A stretch of 64,000 nucleotides of DNA from Alkalicoccobacillus plakortidis. Lineage in GTDB: Bacteria; Bacillota; Bacilli; Bacillales; Bacillaceae_D. The translations under genes and the position numbers were made by a program. Where the stretch lies: positions 146,634-210,633 of the forward strand of contig NZ_JAMQJY010000004.1 of NCBI RefSeq assembly GCF_023703085.1. Direction: 5' to 3'. This document shows positions 40,794 through 49,506 of this stretch, one piece after another. The first letter of the stretch is position 1; every line of letters starts with the position of its first letter. The notes under the pieces were generated by a model. The model was not told where the DNA came from. It did not search any database and saw nothing but the letters and a program-made list of their open reading frames with translations.

Positions 40794-41443
40794 GACAGAT
40801 TATTGCGCTTGGTGGAGGTGGTTTTTCAATGGAGCCAGACAACCCCACTTTAGATGACTACATTTTGAAGCAGGCTAGAAAAGCAACGCCTAAGGTTTGT
40901 TTTGTCCCAACAGCTTGGGGAGATCAAGATCAGTACATTAAACGTTTCTACAATGCGTTTCGATCAAAGTCTTGTATTCCAACTCACTTGTCGTTGTTTG
41001 ATGCTAATTTTACGAACTTAGAAGCTTTTGTTTTTGACCAAGATATTATGTATGTAGGCGGCGGCAGTACAAGGAATATGCTAGTTCTTTGGAGAGAATG
41101 GGGATTAGATGATATTTTTAAGAAAGCTTATCAACAAGACATTATCTTAGCAGGTTTGAGCGCCGGTGCGATTTGTTGGTTTGAGCAAGGCTTAACTGAC
41201 CCACTTAATGGACCACTCTATGCAATTGACGGGCTAGGATTATTAAAAGGGAGTGCTTGTCCTCATTATGATGGAGAAGAAAAGAGACGCCCTTTTTATG
41301 AAGCGCTAATTAAGGAAGGTAAAGTGATGGAGGGTTATGGAATTAATGATGGCACGGCTCTTCATTTTATAGATGAATGCTTACATAAATCTGTGCGGTC
41401 AACGCAAGGATTTGGTGACGGTTATGAGATCGTAAGAAAGTAA
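40790..41443 (+). CDS. Peptidase E-like serine peptidase (family S51)
   Basis: This 217-residue protein resembles S51 peptidases, which cleave Asp-X dipeptides or act on cyanophycin-like substrates. The nucleophile Ser124 lies in the elbow LAGLSAGAICW; the N-terminal ALGGGGFSM and MYVGGGSTRNML segments are typical. Coupled by ATGA overlap to the small membrane protein upstream. Terminator downstream. Confidence 0.88.
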   Translation: MRQIIALGGGGFSMEPDNPTLDDYILKQARKATPKVCFVPTAWGDQDQYIKRFYNAFRSKSCIPTHLSLFDANFTNLEAFVFDQDIMYVGGGSTRNMLVLWREWGLDDIFKKAYQQDIILAGLSAGAICWFEQGLTDPLNGPLYAIDGLGLLKGSACPHYDGEEKRRPFYEALIKEGKVMEGYGINDGTALHFIDECLHKSVRSTQGFGDGYEIVRK

Positions 41444-41476
41444 GAAGCATCTGGGGCATAACTAGTCTTTGATACA

Positions 41477-41526
41477 GAAAAAGATCTCACCCACCAGGAA
41501 ATTGGTGATGGAGATCTTTTTTTGCT
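41477..41526 (+). terminator. Terminator after the peptidase gene
   Basis: AAAAAGATCTC pairs with GAGATCTTTTT, with a second inner CACC/GGTG pairing, followed by T residues. Confidence 0.85.
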
Positions 41527-41553
41527 TTTAATAGTCAAACATTCACTCAGGAT

Positions 41554-41910
41554 TTATTCACCAATCGTTTGTCTATCTGGTGAAGAATAAATAATTAACA
41601 TCCTACATGGCTCCCAGCTTGTAACCTTTGCGTCATGTACGACGTTGCGTGGGATACGCAGCATCATGCCTGGTTTTAAGTGATGGGTTTCATCACCAAG
41701 AGAATGTTCACACTCGCCAGATAAGACAAAAATCAACTCCTCACAATTCGGGTGTCTGTGTCTAGGGTTAGACGTACCAGCATCGATATAAACCATTCCA
41801 AATGTCATTTCACAGTCTGGATCAATCTCTTTTCCAATGAGCCATTGGATCTTTCCCCAATCCATAGTTAGAACGTGTTTCGCCTCTTTTAAATCAGTAA
41901 TGGTCGCCAT
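41554..41910 (-). CDS. Cupin domain protein
   Basis: This 118-residue single-domain cupin has the metal-binding motif pattern DAGTSNPRHRHPNCEELIFVLSG and a second histidine strand (LRIPRNVVHDA). It may isomerise or sense a sugar or acid; the substrate is unknown. ATG 41910 is preferred to ATG 41916 because GGAGG is then eight bases upstream. Its promoter carries the same palindrome as the isomerase/dehydrogenase operon across the XRE gene. Confidence 0.82.
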   Translation of the reverse strand: MATITDLKEAKHVLTMDWGKIQWLIGKEIDPDCEMTFGMVYIDAGTSNPRHRHPNCEELIFVLSGECEHSLGDETHHLKPGMMLRIPRNVVHDAKVTSWEPCRMLIIYSSPDRQTIGE

Positions 41911-41945
41911 ATACATAGCCTCCTTGAGTGATTGAGTGTGTAATC

Positions 41946-41975
41946 ATTATAATTCAACTATGTTGAATTACTCAA
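41946..41975 (-). promoter_or_regulatory. Cupin promoter with palindromic operator in the spacer
   Basis: On the minus strand, TTGAGT (41975-41970) and TATAAT (41951-41946) are 18 bp apart. The spacer is filled by the perfect palindrome AATTCAACTATGTTGAATT (41951-41969). The same core occurs at 42786-42800. Confidence 0.82.
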
Positions 41976-42047
41976 GAGAATTTTACCGAAAGCAAACGTC
42001 CTCACGTAAAAAGGGTGTACATTTAATTAAAAAAGAGTGATGTGTAC

Positions 42048-42608
42048 TCACTCGGGGGTGACTGCAAAAACGGCTAAATATCTCACCTCATCGGTAATAG
42101 GGGTTAGTGTATGCTCTTCTAACGACGTGAAATAAATCGTATCACCAGGAGTTAGTGTGTATTCTGTATTGGCTACTCTGTATTTCATTTCACCTTCTAA
42201 AACAAACAGAAATTCTTCCCCGCTATGAGAGAGGACATGACTTTTTATTTCTCCTTTTTTAGCTACAAAGTAGTACGGCTGCATGATTTTATCTTGACGA
42301 CTTGCAGCAAATGCATAAAAGGAATATCCTTTTTCTGTTTTGATCCAGTTTTTGTTTTGCTTATATGTTGATTGAGGGGTATAAACTGTACCCTCAACTT
42401 TGTTTTCCTCAAGCAAATCGGATACAGTGACTCCAAGCGATTCGGCAATTTTCATTAAGGTTGAGATAGGTGGGGTTGTTACACCGTTCTCTATTTTAGA
42501 TAAAAGGCTTTTAGTAAAGCCGCAATATGAAGAGATCTCTTCTAACGTTCTATTTTGTTGTTTGCGGATGATACGAATCCGTGATCCTAACTGTTTTCCG
42601 ATGGACAT
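42048..42608 (-). CDS. XRE family regulator with C-terminal cupin sensor
   Basis: This 186-residue regulator has an N-terminal XRE helix-turn-helix (residues ~5-65, NRTLEEISSYCGFTKSLLSKIENG) joined to a cupin ligand domain (residues ~105-185, HVLSHSGEEFLFVLEGEMKY and PGDTIYFTSLEEH). Proteins of this layout repress or activate sugar, polyamine or amino-acid catabolism. It lies between two promoters carrying the same palindrome, one for the cupin gene and one for the epimerase/dehydrogenase pair, so it is very likely their regulator (inference). Confidence 0.88.
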   Translation of the reverse strand: MSIGKQLGSRIRIIRKQQNRTLEEISSYCGFTKSLLSKIENGVTTPPISTLMKIAESLGVTVSDLLEENKVEGTVYTPQSTYKQNKNWIKTEKGYSFYAFAASRQDKIMQPYYFVAKKGEIKSHVLSHSGEEFLFVLEGEMKYRVANTEYTLTPGDTIYFTSLEEHTLTPITDEVRYLAVFAVTPE

Positions 42609-42778
42609 ATCTGTATTCCTTTCATGCGGATTATTTAGTTACATTATAATAAATCAATATTCAAAAAGGAAGAGAGAGTATACTCGTACTCTATAGAGTT
42701 GAATGATTATGATATTTATAAAACAAAACCGTTCTTACATTCAGTCTAACTTACATTCAGTTTAACTTTAATTATTGA

Positions 42779-42807
42779 TTGACGATTCAACATAGTTGAA
42801 CTAAAAT
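42779..42807 (+). promoter_or_regulatory. Promoter of the epimerase/dehydrogenase pair with operator in the spacer
   Basis: A -35 TTGACG (42779-42784) and -10 TAAAAT (42802-42807) are 17 bp apart, with TTCAACATAGTTGAA (42786-42800) exactly inside. A tandem direct repeat TTACATTCAGTYTAAC (two 16-bp copies, about 42735-42766) lies just upstream and may be an extra binding site. Confidence 0.82.
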
Positions 42808-42874
42808 AAACAATATAATTTATGAATGTTTCATCCCTACATAATCAGTTTTACAAAGGAGGACTAACAGAAAA

Positions 42875-43630
42875 ATGAAATTAGCTTTTTCAAGTCCAAC
42901 AAAAAATGAGAATGAACAAGAGCTTCTATTCACTCGCTTTCAGTCGATGGGATATGAGGGGCTTCAGTTAAAACCACCACAGTATGCTCCATATGTTAAG
43001 GACACGTCGAGGTTCATAGAGTTGTGGAGAGAACAAAAAGGAATTACATCTGCTTTAATTGCTGGTGGCAGCTTAAACGAACTCAATCAAAACGAATTAA
43101 GATCTCTTTTTTCATTTTCTCGGAAGGTTGGTGTTGAAAGAATTGTTTATTGCCACGGTATTTCGCGAGAAAAGGTAACTAATTCTGATCTAAAGACATA
43201 TGCAAGGACGTTATCAGATTTAGCGTATGAAGCCCGCGAAGAACATGGAGTTAGCTTATCTCTACATCATCATTACGATCAACCCGTAATGTATCGAGAA
43301 GATTTTGATGTGTTTTTTGATCATGTTAAAGAGAATACGGTAACGTTAACTATCGATACGGCCCACCTTTACAAATCTGGTATTCAGGATATTGCGGAGG
43401 TGATTAATAGCTTCAGTAGCTATATTGATAACTTCCATTTGAAAGACTTCTCTCAAGGAGAGTGGAAAGTCCTCGGTGAAGGCGAAATTAATTTTGCGCC
43501 TGTGTTCCAGGCTATTAAAAAAATCAACTATCAAGGTTGGGTCTCTGCAGATGAGGAAAGTGGGGGAGATCTGCTACAAGCAATGGAGGATTGCTACAAT
43601 TATATGTCTCATGGATTATTATCAAAATAG
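42875..43630 (+). CDS. Sugar phosphate isomerase/epimerase family (TIM barrel)
   Basis: This 251-residue protein is of the xylose isomerase-like TIM barrel fold (AP endonuclease 2 superfamily). Metal-ligand strands are visible: SLHHHYDQPV, TLTIDTAHLYKSG, NFHLKDFSQG and a final WVSADEES. The substrate may be an inositol-, ketose- or uronate-like sugar, and the Gfo/Idh/MocA dehydrogenase next door supports that. The ATG follows AAAGGAGG. Confidence 0.85.
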   Translation: MKLAFSSPTKNENEQELLFTRFQSMGYEGLQLKPPQYAPYVKDTSRFIELWREQKGITSALIAGGSLNELNQNELRSLFSFSRKVGVERIVYCHGISREKVTNSDLKTYARTLSDLAYEAREEHGVSLSLHHHYDQPVMYREDFDVFFDHVKENTVTLTIDTAHLYKSGIQDIAEVINSFSSYIDNFHLKDFSQGEWKVLGEGEINFAPVFQAIKKINYQGWVSADEESGGDLLQAMEDCYNYMSHGLLSK

Positions 43631-43649
43631 CTGCAAGGGGGAAATTCAT

Positions 43650-44675
43650 TTGCACAAGAAAAATCGCTACAAAATTGGTATTGTAGGTGCGGGGAATGTA
43701 ACGAATATGCACTTGGAAGGGTTAAAGAATCATCAAGATCAGGTGGAGGTTACAGCCATATGTGATCTGAATCCTGACATATTATCATTACGGGCAGAGG
43801 CGTATCATATTCCGCAACAATTTACAGATTTTCAAGCGTTTATTGAAGATAGTGGCATAGATATTGCCATTGTATGTACACCATCTGTAATCCGTAAAGA
43901 AGTGATTCTACCATTAATTGAAGCAGGAATTGCTGTATTTTGTGAGAAACCCTTTGCTGAGACATTAGATGTAGCAAAAGAAATAACAGAGGCATCTCGT
44001 AAGCACCATGTTCCTATAAGTATTAATCAAAATTTTAGAACACATTATCCATTTGATTTTGTCAAAAATAAAATTCGTGATGGCGCAATCGGGAGTGTGT
44101 CCTCTGTAAAATTCCACGATTTTCATTTTCGACAGGATGAAGGGTGGAGGACACAATGTGAACGAAACTCGCTATCTGTTATGGGGGTGCATTGGCTAGA
44201 TGGATTTAGGTGGATTCTCGAAAGTGAGGCAAAAAGTTTAGTTTGTCAAACGTACTCATCAAAAGCCGTTGAATGCGCGGGTGATACAGATGCGTCAGTA
44301 CAAATTTTATTTCAAAATGGTGTTACTGTTTCTTATTCTCAAAGCTTATCCTCGGCATTCTCGCGTACGGAGCTTATCGTTGTTGGTGAGACAGGCACAT
44401 TAGTTGCTGGTTATAATGACGTCGCCTTATACAAAAAAGGGATAAAAGATCCAGTAGAGGTATGGCAGTCCTCAACAGGCGGTCAAAAGAAGAAACCGGA
44501 AAGTGCATACGAAGGTATACGTCAACTCATTCACTCCATCGAATCAAATGTAAGCGCTTCTAATGATTGTGAGGATAATTTAAAAACCATTTCTTTGTTA
44601 GAGGCCTGCTATCGTTCAGCGAAAGATCAAACAATCATTTATTTTGATTCCGACGGCCATTTACAAAAAGATTAA
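43650..44675 (+). CDS. Gfo/Idh/MocA family oxidoreductase
   Basis: This 341-residue NAD(P)-dependent sugar or polyol dehydrogenase has the Rossmann GIVGAGNVTNMHLEGL, the EKPFAE motif (CEKPFAETLDVAKEI) and a C-terminal alpha/beta domain. The TTG at 43650 follows AAGGGGG and begins MHKKNRYKIGIVGAG; the frame upstream belongs to another gene. It lies 19 bp after the epimerase in an operon controlled by the XRE-cupin operator (inference). Confidence 0.88.
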   Translation: MHKKNRYKIGIVGAGNVTNMHLEGLKNHQDQVEVTAICDLNPDILSLRAEAYHIPQQFTDFQAFIEDSGIDIAIVCTPSVIRKEVILPLIEAGIAVFCEKPFAETLDVAKEITEASRKHHVPISINQNFRTHYPFDFVKNKIRDGAIGSVSSVKFHDFHFRQDEGWRTQCERNSLSVMGVHWLDGFRWILESEAKSLVCQTYSSKAVECAGDTDASVQILFQNGVTVSYSQSLSSAFSRTELIVVGETGTLVAGYNDVALYKKGIKDPVEVWQSSTGGQKKKPESAYEGIRQLIHSIESNVSASNDCEDNLKTISLLEACYRSAKDQTIIYFDSDGHLQKD

Positions 44676-44692
44676 TGAGAAATGAACTTAGC

Positions 44693-44738
44693 AAGGAGCC
44701 TCCAAGACATGAAATGATGTCGGGAGGCTCCTTTTCTA
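44693..44738. terminator. Bidirectional terminator between the dehydrogenase and pgs operons
   Basis: AAGGAGCCTCC pairs perfectly with GGAGGCTCCTT around a 19-base loop. A T-rich tract follows on the plus strand. The genes on both sides converge on it. Confidence 0.85.
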
Positions 44739-44760
44739 GTCCTGTCTCTTCTTTTCAATA

Positions 44761-44940
44761 CTACTCTTGAGCTTGAGTAATCTGATCAACAGTATCTGCC
44801 TGTTGAACTTCATTTAACAAGCTATCAATCTCATATTGTTCTTCTTCGCTTATCGACTCCGTAAAATTGACTGATGTCATAAGTACAAAGACAATAGCAA
44901 TGGCAAAGTAGGGCCAAGCGGATCTAAGAATTTGTTTCAT
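44761..44940 (-). CDS. pgsE: Poly-gamma-glutamate synthesis accessory protein PgsE
   Basis: This 59-residue protein has one N-terminal membrane helix (WPYFAIAIVFVLMTSVNF) and an acidic tail. It begins at ATG 44940 behind GGAGG inside the end of the preceding frame. Size, topology and position after pgsA match PgsE/CapE of Bacillus PGA operons. The longer frame to 45006 overlaps pgsA and is not supported. Confidence 0.78.
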   Translation of the reverse strand: MKQILRSAWPYFAIAIVFVLMTSVNFTESISEEEQYEIDSLLNEVQQADTVDQITQAQE

Positions 44941-44942
44941 AG

Positions 44943-46076
44943 TTAGTGACCTCCTGTATCTCTTGAATTTGTTGAGAAATGGATTACACCTTCTTCTTCT
45001 GTCCAATCAAAATGATCATCCTTCGTTAACTGACGAATAATGGATCGCTCATTAAGCTTGTCTGACCAGGAGAGAGGAGCTGGAGAAGCTTCTTTAATCA
45101 GTAACGGCACAACTTCAAATTCGGTTGTTCCGTTTTCTGTGATCTCAAACTGTGCTAATGCCGATTCACTTGTTCTAGTCCATCCTTGATCAGATATGAA
45201 ATTTCCGAGGCTGTAAAAGATTGCTGTGTCATTGTAAACTTCTATTGATTGAAGAACGTGTGGATGGTGACCAACAATGATGTCTGCACCAGCATCAGAT
45301 AAGGAATGTGCGAGTGTTTGTTGTCTTTCACTTGGCGTATTATCATATTCCTGACCCCAATGAGCATGAACGATGACAACGTCTGCCTGTTGATTCGCTT
45401 TGGCGACCATTGGAATAAAAGTCTCGGGATCAAAAGTGGTGATACCACCACTTGAATCATCAACTGCTGCACCATCTTCATATACATCAGAGAATCCTAA
45501 TGTTGCAATCGTTACCCCATTTACTTCATTAAATGACATACTGTTTGTCTCGTCAGTAATCGATTCACCAGCACCTGTCATATCAATTCCTTCGTTATTA
45601 AAAGCAGAAAGGGTCTCTTGTAGCCCATCTTCTTCATAGTCCATCAAGTGGCTATTTGCTAGGTTCATTACAGAGAAGCCGACTGCATGCAGTGCACTGA
45701 CAGAATCTGCAGTGGAAGAATAATCAGAATCTGCACTGGATTGTTCGGCGACAGGCCTTTCAAAATTGCCTGTCGCATAATCCGCATGCTCAAAGTATGG
45801 TTTTACATGAGTAAAGAGGCTTTGTTCATCTGTCGCATCAATTTGAGTCTGGACGTGACCAGCCATCATGATGTCTCCAACAAGTATGCCGCGTGCTAGA
45901 TTTGTTTGTTTACTTTGTACCTCAGGAATTGGTCTTGTGCTGACTATTGAAAGCACAACGATCAAAAGTAAAAGTAGTGGCAAACTAATTAGAATGTGTT
46001 TGGTTGTTTTTTTCTTTTCTACTTTTGAGCGTTTTAATAGTTTCTGTGTTAACGTTAATGGTCGCTTCTCTCTCAT
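44943..46076 (-). CDS. pgsA: Poly-gamma-glutamate synthesis protein PgsA/CapA
   Basis: This 377-residue membrane-anchored protein has an N-terminal helix (ILISLPLLLLLIVVLSIV) and an external metallophosphoesterase-like CapA domain (LVGDIMMAGHV, NLANSHLMDY, VVIVHAHWGQEY, IIVGHHPHVLQ). It is needed for synthesis or export of poly-gamma-glutamate. ATG 46076 is preferred to the upstream GTG at 46085 because GGGTGAG then lies seven bases upstream. Confidence 0.9.
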   Translation of the reverse strand: MREKRPLTLTQKLLKRSKVEKKKTTKHILISLPLLLLLIVVLSIVSTRPIPEVQSKQTNLARGILVGDIMMAGHVQTQIDATDEQSLFTHVKPYFEHADYATGNFERPVAEQSSADSDYSSTADSVSALHAVGFSVMNLANSHLMDYEEDGLQETLSAFNNEGIDMTGAGESITDETNSMSFNEVNGVTIATLGFSDVYEDGAAVDDSSGGITTFDPETFIPMVAKANQQADVVIVHAHWGQEYDNTPSERQQTLAHSLSDAGADIIVGHHPHVLQSIEVYNDTAIFYSLGNFISDQGWTRTSESALAQFEITENGTTEFEVVPLLIKEASPAPLSWSDKLNERSIIRQLTKDDHFDWTEEEGVIHFSTNSRDTGGH

Positions 46077-46087
46077 GTCTCTCACCC

Positions 46088-46536
46088 TTAAATTAGAAAG
46101 TATAGACTAGTAATAGCAAAGGTTACGCCACTAAGTAATAATGTGCTGCCAAGTGTGAGTGTTACTCCTTGGCGCTCAATTGTGTTTGCAATAAGTCCAG
46201 GAACAATAACGCCTAATCCTCTAAATTCCAGCATCTAAACGGGATGACTGGGTAGGCGAGGTCAAGTAAAAGCTTAAGCATAATACCTGTTGTTAACATG
46301 GCAGCAAACTTGCGTCGTCCGTATAATATCATGATCTTTGATAAGCCAAATTTGACGATAACAAAGGTTAAGATACTTACAACTAATACAACGGACATAA
46401 ACATAAATTGATCAAAAACAAGAGCTAAGTAACCAGGAACAATTAAACCTGCAGGAACAATTCCTGTTTTCTCCGCAAAAAGTAAACTTAGCAAGACGCC
46501 AAGTATAAGTGATACATATAAATCTGACCCAAACAT
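46088..46536 (-). CDS. pgsC: Poly-gamma-glutamate biosynthesis protein PgsC (one frame break)
   Basis: PgsC is a multi-helix membrane subunit of the PGA synthase. The first part (MFGSDLYVSLILGVLLSLLF to YPVIPF) is followed in another frame by EMLEFRGLGVIVPGLIANTI and TLGSTLLLSGVTFAI, ending at 46088. Restoring one G (TTTGAGATG; seen as TTTAGATG on the coding strand near 46236) gives 149 residues, the length of B. subtilis PgsC. The missing base is about five bases from an intact GCTGG. Confidence 0.9.
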
Positions 46537-46557
46537 AGTGTCGTAGACTCCTTCCGA

Positions 46558-47745
46558 TTAGCTTACAAGCTTAGGTGCTTTAACTAGTTTTAATTGTTCT
46601 ATGAGCGGTTCTGCAGCTCCGTGAATGTTACCAATTCCGTAGATTGTTCTTCCTTCTGAAATGGGTATGAGAATGTCCATGATTTCCTCTGTAGTAAAGT
46701 GCTCCAAATTATGAAATTGTTCGTATGGAAGGTTTCCTTTTTCAAATTCCTGAACAATAGGACTTGTGGTTTCACCAATCAAAACAAGGTGTTCGGCTTT
46801 AATGTATGGTAAAACATCAAGCGCAAATTGCTCGGTTCGTTCCACTCGATCAGCTCTGCAGTTCATTACAACAATTGGCTTTTCAGTTGGATAACCAATT
46901 TGTTTCACTCGATCCCAAATCGATAAGGTGGAGGAGGCATCATTTGCGGCGAATCCATTAACAAAATAACTCCTTTGCTCAGGATCATTTTGCTGGATTT
47001 GCAGAATACGCATGGCTCCGGGGTCTGGTGGAGCATTAAGCATACCTTTAAATGCGGTCTCTTCATCAATTCCAATTGCTTCTGCTACAGCGAGAGCTAA
47101 AGATGCGTTATCAGGAAAGACCATATATTCAAAACTTCGCAGGTATGATTCGGTAATTTTAGTATTATCAGCTATGATCACACGAGTGTTTCTTTTCTTT
47201 GCAATTTGCTTGTAAAAATCACTATATTGATCATTTGTAATAATTAAATGTCCATTATGTGGGATGGTTGCTGTAAAAGCATCTGCCACTTCATCGAGAG
47301 TCGGTCCCATTACATCCATATGATCTTCAAGAACATTCACTATGACACCGATATTCGCTTGAAGTAATTGCTCTTGGAATATAATTTGATATTCTGGCTT
47401 AACTGCCATGCATTCACTGACCATTGCATTGGCACCACGTTCAACAGCCTCTTGTATCACTTTTTTTTGTTCACCTATGTTTGGGCCTTGAGGTTTTCTA
47501 GGGATTGGAGCTTCCTCGTCAGTGTCCCAATAGATCATGCGAGCATCTGTACCAGTTGTTTTTCCAACAGCTTTATATTCAGCTTCTTTTACAACACCCA
47601 TAATTAAACGAGTGACCGTGGATTTACCACGAATTCCGTTAATGTTAATACGAAGGGGGAGAGCATTAATATTCTTCTGGTGGCGCCGTTTCTCCCATAT
47701 GCCAATTCCCGCTGCACAAATACTAGCACCCGCTATTATCCACAT
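46558..47745 (-). CDS. pgsB: Poly-gamma-glutamate synthase PgsB
   Basis: PgsB is the ATP-dependent amide ligase subunit that polymerises glutamate. A short N-terminal membrane helix precedes the Mur-ligase-like P-loop (NINGIRGKSTVTRL), GKTTGTDARMIYWDT, NVLEDHMDVMGPT and GNIHGAAEPLIE. The 395-residue protein is highly similar to the B. subtilis form. ATG 47745 follows AAAGGAAG; the ATG at 47772 is unsupported. First gene of pgsBCAE; no PGA hydrolase or anchoring transpeptidase gene lies nearby. Confidence 0.95.
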   Translation of the reverse strand: MWIIAGASICAAGIGIWEKRRHQKNINALPLRININGIRGKSTVTRLIMGVVKEAEYKAVGKTTGTDARMIYWDTDEEAPIPRKPQGPNIGEQKKVIQEAVERGANAMVSECMAVKPEYQIIFQEQLLQANIGVIVNVLEDHMDVMGPTLDEVADAFTATIPHNGHLIITNDQYSDFYKQIAKKRNTRVIIADNTKITESYLRSFEYMVFPDNASLALAVAEAIGIDEETAFKGMLNAPPDPGAMRILQIQQNDPEQRSYFVNGFAANDASSTLSIWDRVKQIGYPTEKPIVVMNCRADRVERTEQFALDVLPYIKAEHLVLIGETTSPIVQEFEKGNLPYEQFHNLEHFTTEEIMDILIPISEGRTIYGIGNIHGAAEPLIEQLKLVKAPKLVS

Positions 47746-48292
47746 TAGACCACTTCCTTTCTCTCTACTCATTACTCCTTATCTACGTATGGCTCTCTCT
47801 AAAAAACGAGTATCCTCCTTTTTGAGTTGATAGAATCGCTTTGTCATTTAAACCATAACAAACGCAATCCTAACAAAAAATGAAGTATTTCTAATACAGT
47901 GTTTCTTGTAGGAAAATCGTTATGAGAGTTGAGACCAAGTTGTTAAATATACCAATGTGAGTCCATGTGAACTGGCGCAAGGCTTACGCTGTTAGAATTT
48001 CTAACATATACATAAGTTTATTGACGCAGAAATGAGCTTAATTCATATAGCAATTCGCTAATTTCCCAATAGCAATTCTAAATAAAATGTAGAAAAATGA
48101 TAAATTAAAGACGTATGTGTAAGCGTTAACGATAATCATGTCTCTAATTGATAATGAAATCTTAATATGAATTTCATACAAAATTCATATTGGACATGTT
48201 AAACTAATCGCCGTGTATTTACATATAGAACCATATACTCTTCAGCAATCTATTCACAGATCAAAAACTAAACGAGTAAAGAGGTGACTTCG
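47746..48292. promoter_or_regulatory. Divergent regulatory region between pgsB and the Rrf2 gene
   Basis: About 550 bp without a gene. It contains the 17-bp palindrome TGTTAGAATTTCTAACA (47990-48006) and a near-perfect cre TGTAAGCGTTAACG (48118-48131, 13 of 14). It also contains an inverted repeat of AATATGAATTT and AAATTCATATT (48164-48191, 11-bp arms, 6-bp spacer), which is a plausible autoregulatory site of the Rrf2 protein. Which site controls which gene is not visible. Confidence 0.6.
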
Positions 48293-48739
48293 TTGCGATT
48301 AACATTGTATACAGATTATTCAATTCGCGTTTTAATGCATCTAGGAAGTGTGCCAAAAGGGGAGCTTGTTACCTTAAGAGACATCTCCACAACGTATGAC
48401 ATCTCAATTAACCACTTAATGAAAATTGTTCAATCACTGAGGAAAGAAGAGTATATCCGTACAGTAAGGGGAAGAAATGGTGGAATCATATTAGCAAAAG
48501 AACCTGCTCAGATTTACATAGGAACTTTGGTAAGAATATTAGAAGATTTAAACGTAGTGGATTCAAGCGAAGATCATCATGCACTATCAACGTTAACCTT
48601 TAGCTTTATCTTTGAACACGCTGTCGATCATTTTCTATCTGCGCTAAATCAATATACGCTAGAGGATTTGATTAATTATACTGCAATAGAGGCATCGAAT
48701 GATGTTGAAAAAAACTCAGATATATCATTTAAACTTTAA
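48293..48739 (+). CDS. Rrf2 family transcriptional regulator lacking cysteines
   Basis: This 148-residue winged helix protein resembles NsrR/IscR (RLTLYTDYSIRVLMHLG, RDISTTYDISINHLMKIVQS, TVRGRNGGIILAK). Iron-sulfur members carry three cysteines in the loop after the recognition wing; here no Cys occurs in the whole protein. It must therefore sense something other than a [Fe-S] cluster or act constitutively. The TTG at 48293 follows GAGGTG. Divergent from the pgs operon. Confidence 0.85.
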   Translation: MRLTLYTDYSIRVLMHLGSVPKGELVTLRDISTTYDISINHLMKIVQSLRKEEYIRTVRGRNGGIILAKEPAQIYIGTLVRILEDLNVVDSSEDHHALSTLTFSFIFEHAVDHFLSALNQYTLEDLINYTAIEASNDVEKNSDISFKL

Positions 48740-48825
48740 GTTCATAGCCTATATGTACTTGAAGAGTATGGTAGGTTCCGAGTACAATAAAAAGAACATA
48801 CATTCGATTATGGGAGAGTGGAAAA

Positions 48826-49357
48826 ATGTCTCGAAAGGTTGTTCTTTTTATTGCAGTGAGCCTTGATGGCTATATCGCAACTATGGATGAGTCCTTGGAT
48901 TGGTTATTTAATGTTGAGGGCGAGGGAGATAATGGCTACTCGGAATTTTACGAAACTGTTGATACCGTTGTGATGGGCAGAAAAACATATGACTGGATCA
49001 CCACACAAATGGAAGGAGAATTCCCTTATAAGGGAAAACAGTGTTACGTATTCTCGAACGCTAGAGCGCAAAAAGATACGGAGAATATTGCGTTTCTAAA
49101 TGAAAACATTAGTGACTTTGTTAGTCACCTGAAACAGCAATCTGGAAAAAACATTTGGGTTGCTGGCGGTGGTGCATTACTTCATTCATTTATTGAAGCA
49201 AATCAGATTGATGAGATGATTATAACAATAGCTCCAACACTTATTGGAAATGGAATTCGTCTCTTTCCAGAAGGTGACTACCAAGCTTGATTGGCGCCTA
49301 AAAAGCACAAGAACATTTAATCAATTTGTAGAATTACATTATGAGATCAGACAATAA
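48826..49357 (+). CDS. Dihydrofolate reductase/RibD C-terminal family protein (one frame break)
   Basis: This YwjB-like reductase-fold protein contains FIAVSLDGYIATMDESLDWL, TVVMGRKTYDWI and IWVAGGGALLHSF, typical of the RibD_C/DHFR fold that binds NADPH. It ends early at 49290 unless CCAAGC at 49281-49286 is read as CCAGC. The frame then continues as DYQLDWRLKSTRTFNQFVEL and stops at 49357, giving 176 residues. Substrate unknown. Confidence 0.82.
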
Positions 49358-49367
49358 AAAGAGAACA

Positions 49368-49406
49368 AAGCATGGGATGAGTAACATTGTCCCATGCTCT
49401 TTTTAC
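49368..49406 (+). terminator. Rho-independent terminator
   Basis: AGCATGGGA pairs with TCCCATGCT, followed by a T run. Confidence 0.85.
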
Positions 49407-49506
49407 TTTTACCCACTTTATTTAGGAGTATTGGTATAATTAGAGAGACGATCTTTCTTAGATAGAGGGATAAAACAAAGGTAGAAAAAAAGGGGAAATT
49501 AAACGA

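Noticed and set aside
44540..44560. cre site TGTAAGCGCTTCTA
   Set aside because: It lies inside the dehydrogenase coding region and deviates at the conserved 3' end.
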